A stretch of 24,526 nucleotides of DNA from Wolbachia endosymbiont of Cylisticus convexus. GTDB lineage: Bacteria; Pseudomonadota; Alphaproteobacteria; Rickettsiales; Anaplasmataceae. A program made the translations under genes and the position numbers. The stretch lies in contig NZ_QPIP01000018.1 in NCBI RefSeq assembly GCF_003344345.1, positions 1 to 24,526 on the forward strand. The letters run 5' to 3'. This document shows positions 1 through 9,325 of this stretch, in pieces; position 1 is the stretch's first letter; every line of letters starts with the position of its first letter. The notes beneath the pieces were generated by a model. It was not told the origin of the DNA, searched no databases, and worked only from the letters and a program-made list of their open reading frames with translations.

Positions 1-106
1 ATCAAGGTACACTAGCCCTATCTCTCGATACGTTTGAATAGTTGTGTGGGACATACATATGCACCCGTTTACAATCTTAAATTAACTAAAACTAATCGAG
101 GTTATT

Positions 107-1054
107 ATGATTACATCTTATCAAAATTTTATTGGCATTGATATCGGAAAATTTAAAAATGTTGCTGCAGTTCACAACCAAAAGAACACTATCAAGTTTG
201 ATAATAATGCTGCTGGTTGGCAACAATTGTTTCAAAATTTTTCAAATATTCTACCTAATTCTTTTGTAACTTTGGAAAATACAGGAAAATATGAGCTTGG
301 CTTAGCACACTTTCTGGTTGATAAGAATGTTGCTGTACATCGAGCTAATACTCGCAAAGTAAAAAGCTTTACCTTATCTCATGGAATTTTAGCAAAGTCT
401 GATCAATCAGATGCAAGAGCCCTTGCTCAATATGGATTTGAGCGTTATAGTACTCTATCTCTATTTGTGCCTATGTCAAAAGAACAAACAGCCTTAGCTG
501 CACTTTGTCAACGTCGTGATGACCTTACACAAATAAGAGCTCAAGAGAAATGTAGACTGAAAGCACCTGAAAACGACTATATAAAAGAAAGTTGCCAAAA
601 AACTATTGACTTTTTTAACAGTCAAATAGATGAGCTCAATGATGCCATACAAAAAATTATCGATGAGAATCCAGAGTTAAAAAAGCGCCAAAAAATCATA
701 AGAACAGTACCAGGAATAGGTAAAAAGTTATCACAAGATTTTGTATGCTTGATGCCAGAACTTGGCTACTTAAGCAGGCAAGAAGTTGCTAGTCTTGCTG
801 GAGTTGCCCCGCATCCAAAAGAAAGTGGTAAAGCTATTGGTTATCGCAGAATAAGTGGTGGCAGAAGGAACGTTCGTGAAAAGCTTTTTACATCTGCGAT
901 GGCTGCTTCAAGGACTAAATCTGCACTTGGTGCTTTTTATTCTGCTCTCATTGGTAGAGGTAAAAAGAAGATGGTAGTCATAACAGCTCTAATGCGCAAA
1001 ATTATAGTGATTGCTAATGCAAGGCTTAAAGAAGCAATTAACGCAAATTTTTAA
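107..1054 (+). CDS. IS110-family transposase (DEDD recombinase), apparently intact
   Basis: This 315-residue protein is the DNA recombinase of an IS110-family insertion sequence. The N-terminal RuvC-like DEDD domain is complete: Asp12 in GIDIGK, Glu57 in VTLENTG, and Asp99 and Asp102 in KSDQSDAR. A helical linker (about 130-200) follows. The C-terminal Transposase_20 domain has a helix-hairpin-helix-like segment (RTVPGIGKKL), the VASLAGVAPHP motif, and GYRRISGG, whose Ser250 is the expected catalytic serine of the family. The ATG is supported by a GAGG Shine-Dalgarno at 98-101. No internal stop or frameshift is visible, unlike the other transposases here. In this family the non-coding end next to the transposase encodes a bridge RNA, but only 106 bases of upstream sequence are in the window, so the left end cannot be delimited. 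Family assignment is secure; current activity is inference. Confidence 0.92.
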   Translation: MITSYQNFIGIDIGKFKNVAAVHNQKNTIKFDNNAAGWQQLFQNFSNILPNSFVTLENTGKYELGLAHFLVDKNVAVHRANTRKVKSFTLSHGILAKSDQSDARALAQYGFERYSTLSLFVPMSKEQTALAALCQRRDDLTQIRAQEKCRLKAPENDYIKESCQKTIDFFNSQIDELNDAIQKIIDENPELKKRQKIIRTVPGIGKKLSQDFVCLMPELGYLSRQEVASLAGVAPHPKESGKAIGYRRISGGRRNVREKLFTSAMAASRTKSALGAFYSALIGRGKKKMVVITALMRKIIVIANARLKEAINANF

Positions 1055-1074
1055 AATCTGCATAAGAAAATAGG

Positions 1075-1120
1075 TTAATGAATATGCGCGCCACACAAAT
1101 TTAAAGCACATATTCATTAA
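1075..1120. repeat. 12-bp perfect inverted repeat downstream of the IS110 transposase
   Basis: TTAATGAATATG (1075-1086) is exactly complementary to CATATTCATTAA (1109-1120) around a 22-base loop, and two further pairs can form inside after one mismatch. It lies 20 bases after the transposase stop. No T-run follows, so it is not a standard Rho-independent terminator. It may be part of the IS110 right-end non-coding region or a flanking genomic palindrome. Confidence 0.6.
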
Positions 1121-1254
1121 TCATAAGATCTAAGCAGTGGTAGTTGTTTGATATAAATTTCTTTCTGTAATGAACTAGGGTTTTTATTGCCAAAAATACG
1201 TTTTTCAATTGAATAAGAATACAAAACTATAAATAAGAGTTGTAATAAGACTAA

Positions 1255-1482
1255 ATTCAAAAAATTTTAAAAAACATAGTTGATGAGAATTATGAAGATG
1301 GTATTAATGAATGGAAGAAAAAAGTTAAGTATGGAGCACGGTCTTATATTGAAGTCTTTTTCTATAGGTTATTTGGGTTTGGCTTGAAAAATAAATCAGA
1401 GGTAAATCGTGTGTTAATTAAGTGCTACTTACTGAACAAATTTACTGATATAGGTATGGCTAAATTTAAATTAGCTGCGTAA
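1255..1482 (+). pseudogene. IS5-like transposase, C-terminal remnant
   Basis: The frame from 1255 to the TAA at 1480-1482 is open for 75 codons but has no start codon. It reads as the C-terminal end of an IS5/IS4-type DDE transposase. Recognisable parts are VKYGARSYIEVFFYR, GFGLKNKSEVNR and IKCYLLNKFTDIGMAKFKLAA-type sequence ending in Ala-Ala-stop. Compared with the pattern I know for these transposases, a few residues seem to be missing after FFYR and after EVNR, suggesting small in-frame deletions. Only the last part of the gene is left, with none of the N-terminal domain. It is a different element from the IS5-family copy at the end of the window. The family call rests on recall rather than alignment. 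Confidence 0.6.
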
Positions 1483-1533
1483 ATTCATTGTGATTTACAT
1501 GCCTATCAGTGCTATGCAACATAGCCTACACCG

Positions 1534-1745
1534 ATTTTGGAACCTGGACAAACTTTGATAATGCTACTTTTCATAAGTCTAATAAGATTACCGAACTTGC
1601 TAAAGGGGTTGGTGCGAAATTTTATATCTGCCTCCGTATTCTCCAGATTTTAACAAAATTGAGCATAATTGGTTTGCTATAAAAAACAGAATCAGGAACT
1701 CTATTCAAATCTTTTCGTCATGCTGTCGATTCTTCCTTCTTATGA
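1534..1745 (+). pseudogene. IS630-family (DDE_3) transposase, degraded C-terminal fragment
   Basis: Three reading frames have to be stitched together to recover an IS630-type C-terminal catalytic region. From 1534 the frame reads ILEPGQTLIM. The sequence then shifts to the frame giving DNATFHKSNKITELAKGVGA, and shifts again to LPPYSPDFNKIEHNWFAIKN. Further on, FRHAVDSSFL-stop is readable in another frame (1713-1745). The DNATFHKS and PYSPDFNxIEHxW motifs are the hallmark second Asp and final Glu blocks of IS630/Tc1-like DDE transposases. The first frame break is explained by loss of one copy of a 7-bp tandem repeat (GATAATG), leaving TTGATAATGCTACT. The gene cannot be functional. Confidence 0.75.
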
Positions 1746-1869
1746 CCTTTTGGACTGTTATGAGAAGGGCTATAGTTTCTCTGGAAACTTGCAGGAGCAG
1801 AATTTATGCACATAAAACCAGTTCGTGTACAAAAATAGCAATCTTGTGATAGATGTTTAGGACGGAGAT
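1746..1869. other. Non-coding spacer at the 3' end of rsmD
   Basis: I see no gene, RNA or terminator here. With 1121-1254 it is the unexplained part of the 815-base stretch between the IS110 transposase and rsmD; the rest is the two transposase remnants. It may contain further IS sequence too decayed to recognise. Confidence 0.4.
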
Positions 1870-2418
1870 TCAAGTGAGTAAAGAAAGAAAAATTATTTTT
1901 GCAATACCGTAGGTACGCTCCAAAATTATACTGAGATTTTTATTGCACTTAAAATCTTCGTTCTTTCTAATCTCCAGAATTATCAATGTATCATTATTTA
2001 ACCAGCCTGAGTGAGCTAATCCTTCTAAAGTTGAATTAACTAGATTACTATTATAAGGCGGGTCTATAAAAACTATATCGCACTTTGAAATAGATCTTGG
2101 TAATCCATTAGCATTGCAACAAATTAACGTGATATCGCTCGTAATTCCAAAATCTTCTGCTGTTTTTTTAGGCAGTTGCAAATTGTAATAATCTGAATCT
2201 ACCATGAATGCATGTTTAGCACCTCGAGAAAGCGCTTCAAATGAAAAAGAGCCACTTCCGCAGAATAAATCAAGCACATTCAAGTTATAAATAGATTTTC
2301 TTGAAGAAAGTACACTAAATATTGCTTCTCGGACAATACCCATAGTTGGCCGTACAGCTAAATGCTTGCCTGTGGTTATTTTTCTTCCACGATATTTGCC
2401 TGCAATAACACGTAACAT
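1870..2418 (-). CDS. rsmD: 16S rRNA (guanine-N2)-methyltransferase RsmD
   Basis: This 182-residue protein matches RsmD, which methylates N2 of G966 in 16S rRNA using S-adenosylmethionine. The N-terminus LRVIAGKYRGRKI and the VRPTMGIVREAIFSVL block are characteristic. The SAM-binding motif I is LDLFCGSGSF (residues 49-58), and the N-methyltransferase catalytic motif is DPPY at 119-122 in FIDPPYN. The length is near the usual 180-200 residues and the ATG at 2416-2418 begins exactly where the family does. It stands alone: the next gene upstream on this strand ends at 2523, 104 bases away, and IS debris lies on its 3' side. No frameshift is seen. Confidence 0.92.
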   Translation of the reverse strand: MLRVIAGKYRGRKITTGKHLAVRPTMGIVREAIFSVLSSRKSIYNLNVLDLFCGSGSFSFEALSRGAKHAFMVDSDYYNLQLPKKTAEDFGITSDITLICCNANGLPRSISKCDIVFIDPPYNSNLVNSTLEGLAHSGWLNNDTLIILEIRKNEDFKCNKNLSIILERTYGIAKIIFLSLLT

Positions 2419-2522
2419 ATAAAATAAGTTCGAAGTTAACTAATTATTTATAATATACATTTAATGTCAACATGGCTTTAGCAGTCTAATAGAGAGAAAG
2501 TTGCTTGTGGAGAAACGCAAGA

Positions 2523-3158
2523 TCAATCTCTTTTCTTTGATTTATTTGCTATACTGATTGCATGGGCAATCTCGTCTTGTAAATCATCATGATTGTTTTT
2601 TTCATCATGACTTAGCTCTTCAATTCTACTTTCTAACTCTAACTTAATTGTAGTATTGATTTTCTCTATATTATCGAGGAAGTTTTTACATTCTTCATCA
2701 CTATATTCTTCACCAGATGCTTTTCTTTCTATAAATAGATTTTTGAACCCTATTAAATTAGAACTCTGATCGGCATTCAACACAATATTTCTCTCTATAA
2801 AACTAAGATCTGATAGTAATAAATTAACCTCAAGTAGATCTTCACTTTTAATATCTGCAAGACTACTAAGATTGTCTAAGACGTTAAACACCTTAAACTC
2901 CTCTTGCGCAATTTCTTGATCTTCCTTGTCAAATTCTGACGATAGCCCTTTATCATCTATAAGTCTCTCACTCAGAGCTTTATTGAGCTTTGAAAGATTA
3001 ACATCATCTTGCTTAGTGTTATGTAATAACAAATCTACCCTTGCTCTGCGTGCATTCAAAACATCATCGTAATCGTTTAACTTGATGTTACCATCTTCGT
3101 CTTGCTGCAAACCATAATATTTTAGTCCTTTAAAGTTATGATTACTTGCCATTATCAT
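2523..3158 (-). CDS. Hypothetical cytoplasmic protein, last gene of the virB3-virB6 operon
   Basis: I do not recognise a family for this 211-residue protein. It has no signal peptide or membrane segment, is rich in Asp, Glu, Lys, Asn and Leu, and is probably largely helical with coiled-coil stretches (for example LEVNLLLSDLSFIERNIVLN and KLELESRIEELSHDEKN). The first 17 bases overlap the 3' end of virB6-4, so it is very likely co-transcribed and translationally coupled to it. Two starts are possible, Met1 (3158) or Met3 (3152), both inside the overlap. Position suggests a T4SS accessory or substrate, but this is guilt by association only. The end is a basic tail (NKSKKRD). Confidence 0.75.
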   Translation of the reverse strand: MIMASNHNFKGLKYYGLQQDEDGNIKLNDYDDVLNARRARVDLLLHNTKQDDVNLSKLNKALSERLIDDKGLSSEFDKEDQEIAQEEFKVFNVLDNLSSLADIKSEDLLEVNLLLSDLSFIERNIVLNADQSSNLIGFKNLFIERKASGEEYSDEECKNFLDNIEKINTTIKLELESRIEELSHDEKNNHDDLQDEIAHAISIANKSKKRD

Positions 3159-6100
3159 CCCTGTTATTATCCTCAGGTCCTTTTGGTTCCGTACCTAATT
3201 TTCGTGCTACTTCACTTGGTTGGTTAGGCTTATTTTCTTTTGATGATTTGTCTTTTTCTGGTTCCCTCTTGCGGCCAATAGTGTAATCATGAAGCCTTTT
3301 CAAGAATTCCCTTCTATGCGTTTTTGCTCTATAAAGCAAATTATGCTGATAACCATCCTTTTCTTCCGTAGCAGGGTTAATTCCTCCTATAGAGTCAAGA
3401 CCATGCTCCCAAGTAAACTTCATAGCATCTTCTACTGTATAGCCTAAATGTGATCCTACATATCCTTTATAATATTCTAAGTATTTACCAATTCTTCTAT
3501 GTGCAATATCTTCTTTATCAACTCCAAATGCCCTGTAAATTTTTTCCTCAAGCTTGTCAACATCATTTTTAGGCGATGTTGCAAACTTCGTTGCTTCAAT
3601 AGTAGCACCTACAAATTTACGTGGCACATCAATAGCATATTTCAGCACTCCTCCAACTCCTGGTATTCTACCTAGCAAATTAGCTGTACCTCCAGCTAAT
3701 CTGTCTGGTACATGAGTAGCCCAACTGCCTAAAGACTCTAACTTTCCACCAGCAAAGTTCTGCCACTTCTGCTTTAATCCCTCTGTGATACCAGCTAGAG
3801 GTGATGCTTGATACATACTAGATATGCTATAAACACTAAACCCACCACCAGCAATGCTTGAGCCCATCTGTTGTACGAACTCCTTCAAAGAAAACATCAA
3901 AAACGAAAGCAAGAACAGTACAAAGATCTCTCCTGCATTGATTAAATAACCTCTCTGTATGTCCCGCACCCTTTGGTAATCGCTATTTTCTTGATAGTTT
4001 TGATTTACATCATAAAAATCCTCTGATTGGCAGCTTGCACTTTGCATAATTACACCTTGTACTAAAGACTTTATTTCACTTTTTGAATTTGGTTGAATGA
4101 TACCCTTTTTGTAGTTGCCTATTATTTTCTCATAATTTTTGCATTCTTCTTCATGTTGTTGAGACTGACAATAACGCCTCTTTATCTTACCATCTATCTT
4201 CTTGTCTATACTACCTATCAACAATAAGATATCAGCCTTTTCTGATGCATGTAATAAACTATTTGTTAGACGCACTAGATCTTTTTCACTTTCACTACAA
4301 CCAGCGCTAACTACCATATCACTTTCCGCAATATAATGATCTGCTGGACTACCCTTAGTACCAGGAATTGGATTAAAGAAAGGATAATCTATATAACGAA
4401 AGCCTTTTTCAACATAATCTGGTGGCAGAGGAATATATCCAGCACCACCAGTGAACTTTACTGCACCACCTTCTCTGCTTAGCTTTTCTATTCCTTCTAT
4501 ATTCTTATCTACGTTCAATGGAGAAGCCTCCCCGATAGTATAAGGTACAAAAATTTGCCCTGGAGTCCAGCCAAAGTATTCTTTATCAATTATACAAAAA
4601 CCACCAAATACCCATTTTGGAGCGCATAACTTTATTTCAAGCCATTTATTATAGCATACAGTAAAACCTAACTGTTTATAAAAGGTATTCATTATCATTG
4701 CAGCAAGTAATGACAGCAGGGTAAATATCATAATTGATTGCAAACAGAAACTAATACAGAATTTTATCCAACCCTCAAATAGACTTTTCAGCGGTGAAAA
4801 TAAAATAGAGATCAGGAATAGCGGCATTATAGCTATAAGAAAAGCTATGCCCATAAAACCAGAAAGGAATATTATGTAGGCATAAATACAGAGCAGAAAA
4901 TATAAGACAATCCCTATAAAAATTGCCGGTATCATAAGGAGACTCGCCCACATTTGATAATGTAAAAATGCTGCAAACTTTTTCCAAACAGAGTAAGCAA
5001 AAAATTTATTGAACATGTTCTCCATAAAACCAAACAATTTATCAGTATTTGAATTAGGAGCAAAATTAGTAATGATACTTATCAACTGTTCAAGACCTTT
5101 AACAAATAAAACGAGAAAATGATCATAGAAAAATTTAAAACTTCCAGGAGATATAAGCACTACAACTAGAGTGATTTTCATCATTCTGATGAGCATATCT
5201 TGCTTAGCTTCTTGTATCATACCAAAAAGATAGAGAAGTGATGAAATCACTACAAACAGAACAAGCAAGGAAAGAACAAAATTATGAAAGCTTGTACCTT
5301 TCTTAACCATATTTTGGAACATAGTTTGTGCAGCTGCAGGATCATCAATTTTAAAATGTTCCTTGCAATTTTCGTTAATCAACAATACACATTTTAGATA
5401 GTTATAAACGTAATCAAAAAATCCAAAGGTACTTGGCTGCTGCACTCCTCCCAAAAACTCGAAAGAGTAGCCGCCTGCATTGTCTAGATAATATCTGTCT
5501 AATATCTTTACATATATTTTCCATCCCTTTTCTAATTTCACCGGGTCACAATTTCTGTCTTTTAATTTAGTGCTATCTCTATCTAAAGTAAAAAGTCCAT
5601 TGTCGCCCTCTGCTGTAGAGTTATAACCTAGATGTACAGTAAGAGATTGAGGATTACGCATGGATTTCAAATTTTCGTTAGGACTAGAATCGCTAGGCCT
5701 TTTGAATAAAAGATAAGCACCATGGCCGTTAGTAAACCAACATGGAGCACCACGTTTTTCTCCTCTATCATCTTCACTAATACGCTCGCAATTTACAGTG
5801 CAACTTGCATTAGAATTACTTGAAATTTTTTGTGTACTAGATTCGTAGTCATTACAAATTAAGTGAAAGTTAGGCAAACTATTATCGCCTTGTTTACCTT
5901 CAAATCTAGTTGCATATTTTAGCTGTTCCAAGCTTTGTAAATTATAACTACCTTTAGATTCTTTCTTGTTATTATTACTCCAAGATATCCATGCACCATT
6001 TACTCGTACTACTAAACTATCTCCATTGGTTTCAAGGCCAGTATCCTTCCACTTCACTACTTGGTTAGGGTGAAACCCATAATTAATTTCGCCAGTTTCA

Positions 6101-6303
6101 GGATCAACAACTTCTCCATCTTCTGGAATAAAAGTATCTTGGTCGCTTGAAAAATGAGAGCTTACTGCAATAGGTTCAGGACCAAAATAATCAGCAGATA
6201 TACATCTTGGAAAAGGCATGTCATTCTTACTACAACCTGTGATCAGCACACAGATTACCAAAATTAGTAACCTAAACCAACATCTGCCTAAGCGTGATTG
6301 CAT
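3142..6303 (-). CDS. virB6-4: VirB6-family T4SS channel protein, paralog 4 (lipoprotein-type)
   Basis: This 1053-residue protein is the fourth VirB6-like inner-membrane component of the vir type IV secretion system. Residues 1-24 form a signal with a lipobox (LITGC, Cys24). An extracytoplasmic domain runs from about 25 to 338 and includes a KWKDTG motif and a later GWKIYVKILD...GGYSFEF stretch that resembles motifs in its paralogs. The VirB6 core has about six membrane segments between roughly 340 and 810, with the family motif MPLFLISILFSPLKSLFEGWIKF. Cysteines sit in the loop after it (VCYNKW, KLCAP). The final 240 or so residues are a hydrophilic, Lys/Glu/Pro-rich tail. The start is preceded by 91 non-coding bases after virB6-3, unlike the tight junctions elsewhere in the operon. 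The frame is intact and contains no tract of 8 or more. Confidence 0.88.
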   Translation of the reverse strand: MQSRLGRCWFRLLILVICVLITGCSKNDMPFPRCISADYFGPEPIAVSSHFSSDQDTFIPEDGEVVDPETGEINYGFHPNQVVKWKDTGLETNGDSLVVRVNGAWISWSNNNKKESKGSYNLQSLEQLKYATRFEGKQGDNSLPNFHLICNDYESSTQKISSNSNASCTVNCERISEDDRGEKRGAPCWFTNGHGAYLLFKRPSDSSPNENLKSMRNPQSLTVHLGYNSTAEGDNGLFTLDRDSTKLKDRNCDPVKLEKGWKIYVKILDRYYLDNAGGYSFEFLGGVQQPSTFGFFDYVYNYLKCVLLINENCKEHFKIDDPAAAQTMFQNMVKKGTSFHNFVLSLLVLFVVISSLLYLFGMIQEAKQDMLIRMMKITLVVVLISPGSFKFFYDHFLVLFVKGLEQLISIITNFAPNSNTDKLFGFMENMFNKFFAYSVWKKFAAFLHYQMWASLLMIPAIFIGIVLYFLLCIYAYIIFLSGFMGIAFLIAIMPLFLISILFSPLKSLFEGWIKFCISFCLQSIMIFTLLSLLAAMIMNTFYKQLGFTVCYNKWLEIKLCAPKWVFGGFCIIDKEYFGWTPGQIFVPYTIGEASPLNVDKNIEGIEKLSREGGAVKFTGGAGYIPLPPDYVEKGFRYIDYPFFNPIPGTKGSPADHYIAESDMVVSAGCSESEKDLVRLTNSLLHASEKADILLLIGSIDKKIDGKIKRRYCQSQQHEEECKNYEKIIGNYKKGIIQPNSKSEIKSLVQGVIMQSASCQSEDFYDVNQNYQENSDYQRVRDIQRGYLINAGEIFVLFLLSFLMFSLKEFVQQMGSSIAGGGFSVYSISSMYQASPLAGITEGLKQKWQNFAGGKLESLGSWATHVPDRLAGGTANLLGRIPGVGGVLKYAIDVPRKFVGATIEATKFATSPKNDVDKLEEKIYRAFGVDKEDIAHRRIGKYLEYYKGYVGSHLGYTVEDAMKFTWEHGLDSIGGINPATEEKDGYQHNLLYRAKTHRREFLKRLHDYTIGRKREPEKDKSSKENKPNQPSEVARKLGTEPKGPEDNNRDDNGK

Positions 6304-6394
6304 AGCTAAACTTTTCCCAAATACAGAATAAATCTCTAAAATCTTATACTTTAAACATCTTTTTAATTAGTTACTCTATAATATCATTCATATC

Positions 6395-9325
6395 TCATCC
6401 ATCTTCATTTTCTTTCTCTCTTATTCTATTAGACTCCCCTTTCTGACCAGGCTGGCTTAGTGTTTCAGGTCTGCTTGATTTTTTATCAGAACTCCCTTTA
6501 GATTTCTCTTTCTTGTCTAGTTGTTTCAACTCTATCGCAGTTCGATCTTTACTCATTCCCTGTTTTATGTTCTGTATCATATTTTGAGTTTTATCATCAA
6601 GACCAACAGTTGACAGCATAGCTTGTGATGCGCTCCTAGCAACATGACCAACACTTTGAGCAACTCCATAACCAGAGCTGAACAGTGCCTGGGCTATAGT
6701 TTCTGATATAGAAACAAAAGCTTCCATTGCACTGGCAATAATAAGATATATAAATGCCTGGACTAGGTCTATAGGTAATGCTGCAAAGTGCCCACCAGAT
6801 TTTTCTCCAGTACTGAGTGCAACATCAACACTAGTACTAGGACTATAACCAAGAGGTAATATTGACTTAATAAGGCACAGATCATACGATAAAAAATTTA
6901 CGCTAATTAAACATTGATAGCATGCAGAAAAATTTGTGAGATTGTATAAAACTGAATACATCAATTGGTTTAAAAGAGACAAGGATGAAAATAAAATGAC
7001 TGGTTGCAATGAAACATGAGCTAGCGTTTTTATCCAGTTATCAAACAATCCCTTAGTTTGTTGAAATAGAATAAATATGATAAATAAAGGAGCTAATGAC
7101 AATAAAAATGCTACTAAAACAGTAGATATCACATACTTGAACGTAGCACTAATAATGCATTTTAAGAACGTAAAGGTAGCTTTAAGTATCATCAAAAAAG
7201 CGATAAAACCAAAAGGACCAGAGAGCATTAACGATAAAAACTTCAACCATGTTTCTCCTGTAAATAATACTCCCGCTGTTAAATCTAAGAATGCAAATTT
7301 TTTACCTACTTCACCTATATAGCCAGAAAAACTATCAACTAAATAAATGCTACCATCCACAAAGAGCCCAGACAAAATTGTACCAAAGAATTCCCAACTT
7401 CTATTGCTAAAAGCAAAAGCTATAAATGCTATCTTGAACACTCTTATAATAAAATCGAATTTACTTAACTGTATTGTTCCAAGCATATAGCCAACAACAG
7501 TAAATATAACGTATAGAATAAGTAAAGCTCTTACTCCTTGTAGAAGCCCCTTTCTATATCCTTCGTACGGAATTTTAATTCCATTTTCATCTCTTGCTGT
7601 TATGAAATCAAAAATCTTGTTTATAGTTGATGAAATAAAATCGTTTATTTTTCTTTTTAAAAATAAATTTACTGTATATTTGTTATCTTCATAATATTTG
7701 CCGTCTTTGTCCGTAATATCATCTCTCTCTACGTTACTTACATCAACACCAAAATATATTTTCTTAGACTCTTCGTTCCCCAAATGACTTCCATCTATTA
7801 TGTAATAATTTACACCATCCTCTGTTATTTTATCCAAATTCTTTACTTTTTTGAAATCATTAGTCTTTATAGCAGATGGATCTCCTGGCGGATTATCACC
7901 CAAGTACATATACAGTTTTTTACCACTATCGAAGTTACATGATCTAGTCACTTCAACATGATATCCACCTCTATGAAGTTGGTAGTTGCCATTACTTGCT
8001 ATAGCAAGCATCACATTACTACCAGGTTCTACCTCTTTATTTACTTTATAGTCATGATTTAATTTTAAGGAAAAATCCTTAAAATTATTACTTATTTTTG
8101 AGCATACCAGATCATCATTTGCTTCTTTCCTTTTTGGAAAACATTGAATAGCTTGAGCAGTATCCTGATCATCAAGATCGCCAATTTTTGCAACAAGAGC
8201 CTCAGCCCAAGAAATATCTCCTCTGCCCTCTTTGAAGTTTAATTTAGAGTTTGATATTAAATTAATGTCAATCTGCTTAGAATCTCCTTTATTTTCTTCA
8301 ATCTTTTTTAGCTCATCCTCAATGCCTTTAAGGTGAGGATACATGTCACACTTATTGCCTTTATCATACTTTTTGTGTCTTACAGAAGAAACACAATTTC
8401 GTTTTCTTTCTGCACCTATCCCAAAACCCCATATACCCTTTTTATTGTAGCATATGTTCTGATAGTGACAATTAAGCTCATAAGAACTGTACTTATTTGC
8501 CTCATTATCACATCTTTTCTCATTACATAATTTATCCAGTCCTATTTTAGCTCGTCGTAAATCTAACAATGCGCCATTCATCCATGGACTTCCATTTTTA
8601 ATATAATCCTTATTAAAGTGTACCTTATTATCGTATGGAGTGTAGCCGTTACCAACTAATACTTTTCTTTCCTTCATGCTTTCTTTACTAAGCTGTGGAA
8701 ATTCTACTGCAGTCCTTTTACCACTTTCTCCACAAAAGAACATCCCTCCATTTAGCACGTCTTTTATCGTAGCTTTGTCTTTTTCATCCCCTTCTTTAGT
8801 TCTATAACAATTGTCATCAAAACTAATCCCTTCTTTTTCTGGATTATTATAATCAATTATCATCTCTCTGGGAACTAAGCTAAAGCTTAATTTATCACCA
8901 GGGTTTACTTTGATTCCAGTATCCACATAACGTCTCTTACTATATGATTGACCATTTCCGAACCCTGTGTCTCTACACACTTCTTGCTCGTTAAGACCAG
9001 AATTATTAATTAACTCGCTACTGTAATTTGGTATTGAATCATCGGTACAAAATACAGCAGGCACAAGTACTCCCTTTGGACTTTGACCTTCTTTAAGAGG
9101 ACAGAAATTCGCTGATCCACCGAGAGTAAATTTGATTTTCTCATCCTGGCTAATTACTTGACCAGAGTCAATCCAATGAATTTTAACTCCTTCATCTGCT
9201 TTATAAACTGGAACATCTACGCTGACACTAGTATTTCTGCTCTGCAGACCAGGTTCAACACAATCCATCGTGCAGCCAGTAATTACAAGATATAGTATCA
9301 ATAATAATGATCTTCTGCTCATCAT
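6395..9325 (-). CDS. virB6-3: VirB6-family T4SS channel protein, paralog 3 (lipoprotein-type)
   Basis: This 976-residue protein has a lipoprotein signal (LVITGC, Cys18), a large extracytoplasmic domain of about 570 residues rich in cysteine, and a VirB6 membrane core starting near residue 595. The N-terminal domain carries HWIDSG and later YVDTGIKVNPGDKLSFSL, plus GGYHVEVTR. The core has the shared motif APLFIIFILFQQTKGLFDNWIK and a C-x2-C pair (CYQC) in the following loop. The C-terminal tail (from about 890) is charged and ends in a disordered-looking region. It is most similar in layout to VirB6-2: both have STVGLDD- or GVVGLDE-type sequence after the last helix. Its ATG overlaps the virB6-2 stop as ATGA, a typical translational-coupling junction. 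Met2 is an alternative start. The frame is intact. Confidence 0.9.
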   Translation of the reverse strand: MMSRRSLLLILYLVITGCTMDCVEPGLQSRNTSVSVDVPVYKADEGVKIHWIDSGQVISQDEKIKFTLGGSANFCPLKEGQSPKGVLVPAVFCTDDSIPNYSSELINNSGLNEQEVCRDTGFGNGQSYSKRRYVDTGIKVNPGDKLSFSLVPREMIIDYNNPEKEGISFDDNCYRTKEGDEKDKATIKDVLNGGMFFCGESGKRTAVEFPQLSKESMKERKVLVGNGYTPYDNKVHFNKDYIKNGSPWMNGALLDLRRAKIGLDKLCNEKRCDNEANKYSSYELNCHYQNICYNKKGIWGFGIGAERKRNCVSSVRHKKYDKGNKCDMYPHLKGIEDELKKIEENKGDSKQIDINLISNSKLNFKEGRGDISWAEALVAKIGDLDDQDTAQAIQCFPKRKEANDDLVCSKISNNFKDFSLKLNHDYKVNKEVEPGSNVMLAIASNGNYQLHRGGYHVEVTRSCNFDSGKKLYMYLGDNPPGDPSAIKTNDFKKVKNLDKITEDGVNYYIIDGSHLGNEESKKIYFGVDVSNVERDDITDKDGKYYEDNKYTVNLFLKRKINDFISSTINKIFDFITARDENGIKIPYEGYRKGLLQGVRALLILYVIFTVVGYMLGTIQLSKFDFIIRVFKIAFIAFAFSNRSWEFFGTILSGLFVDGSIYLVDSFSGYIGEVGKKFAFLDLTAGVLFTGETWLKFLSLMLSGPFGFIAFLMILKATFTFLKCIISATFKYVISTVLVAFLLSLAPLFIIFILFQQTKGLFDNWIKTLAHVSLQPVILFSSLSLLNQLMYSVLYNLTNFSACYQCLISVNFLSYDLCLIKSILPLGYSPSTSVDVALSTGEKSGGHFAALPIDLVQAFIYLIIASAMEAFVSISETIAQALFSSGYGVAQSVGHVARSASQAMLSTVGLDDKTQNMIQNIKQGMSKDRTAIELKQLDKKEKSKGSSDKKSSRPETLSQPGQKGESNRIREKENEDG

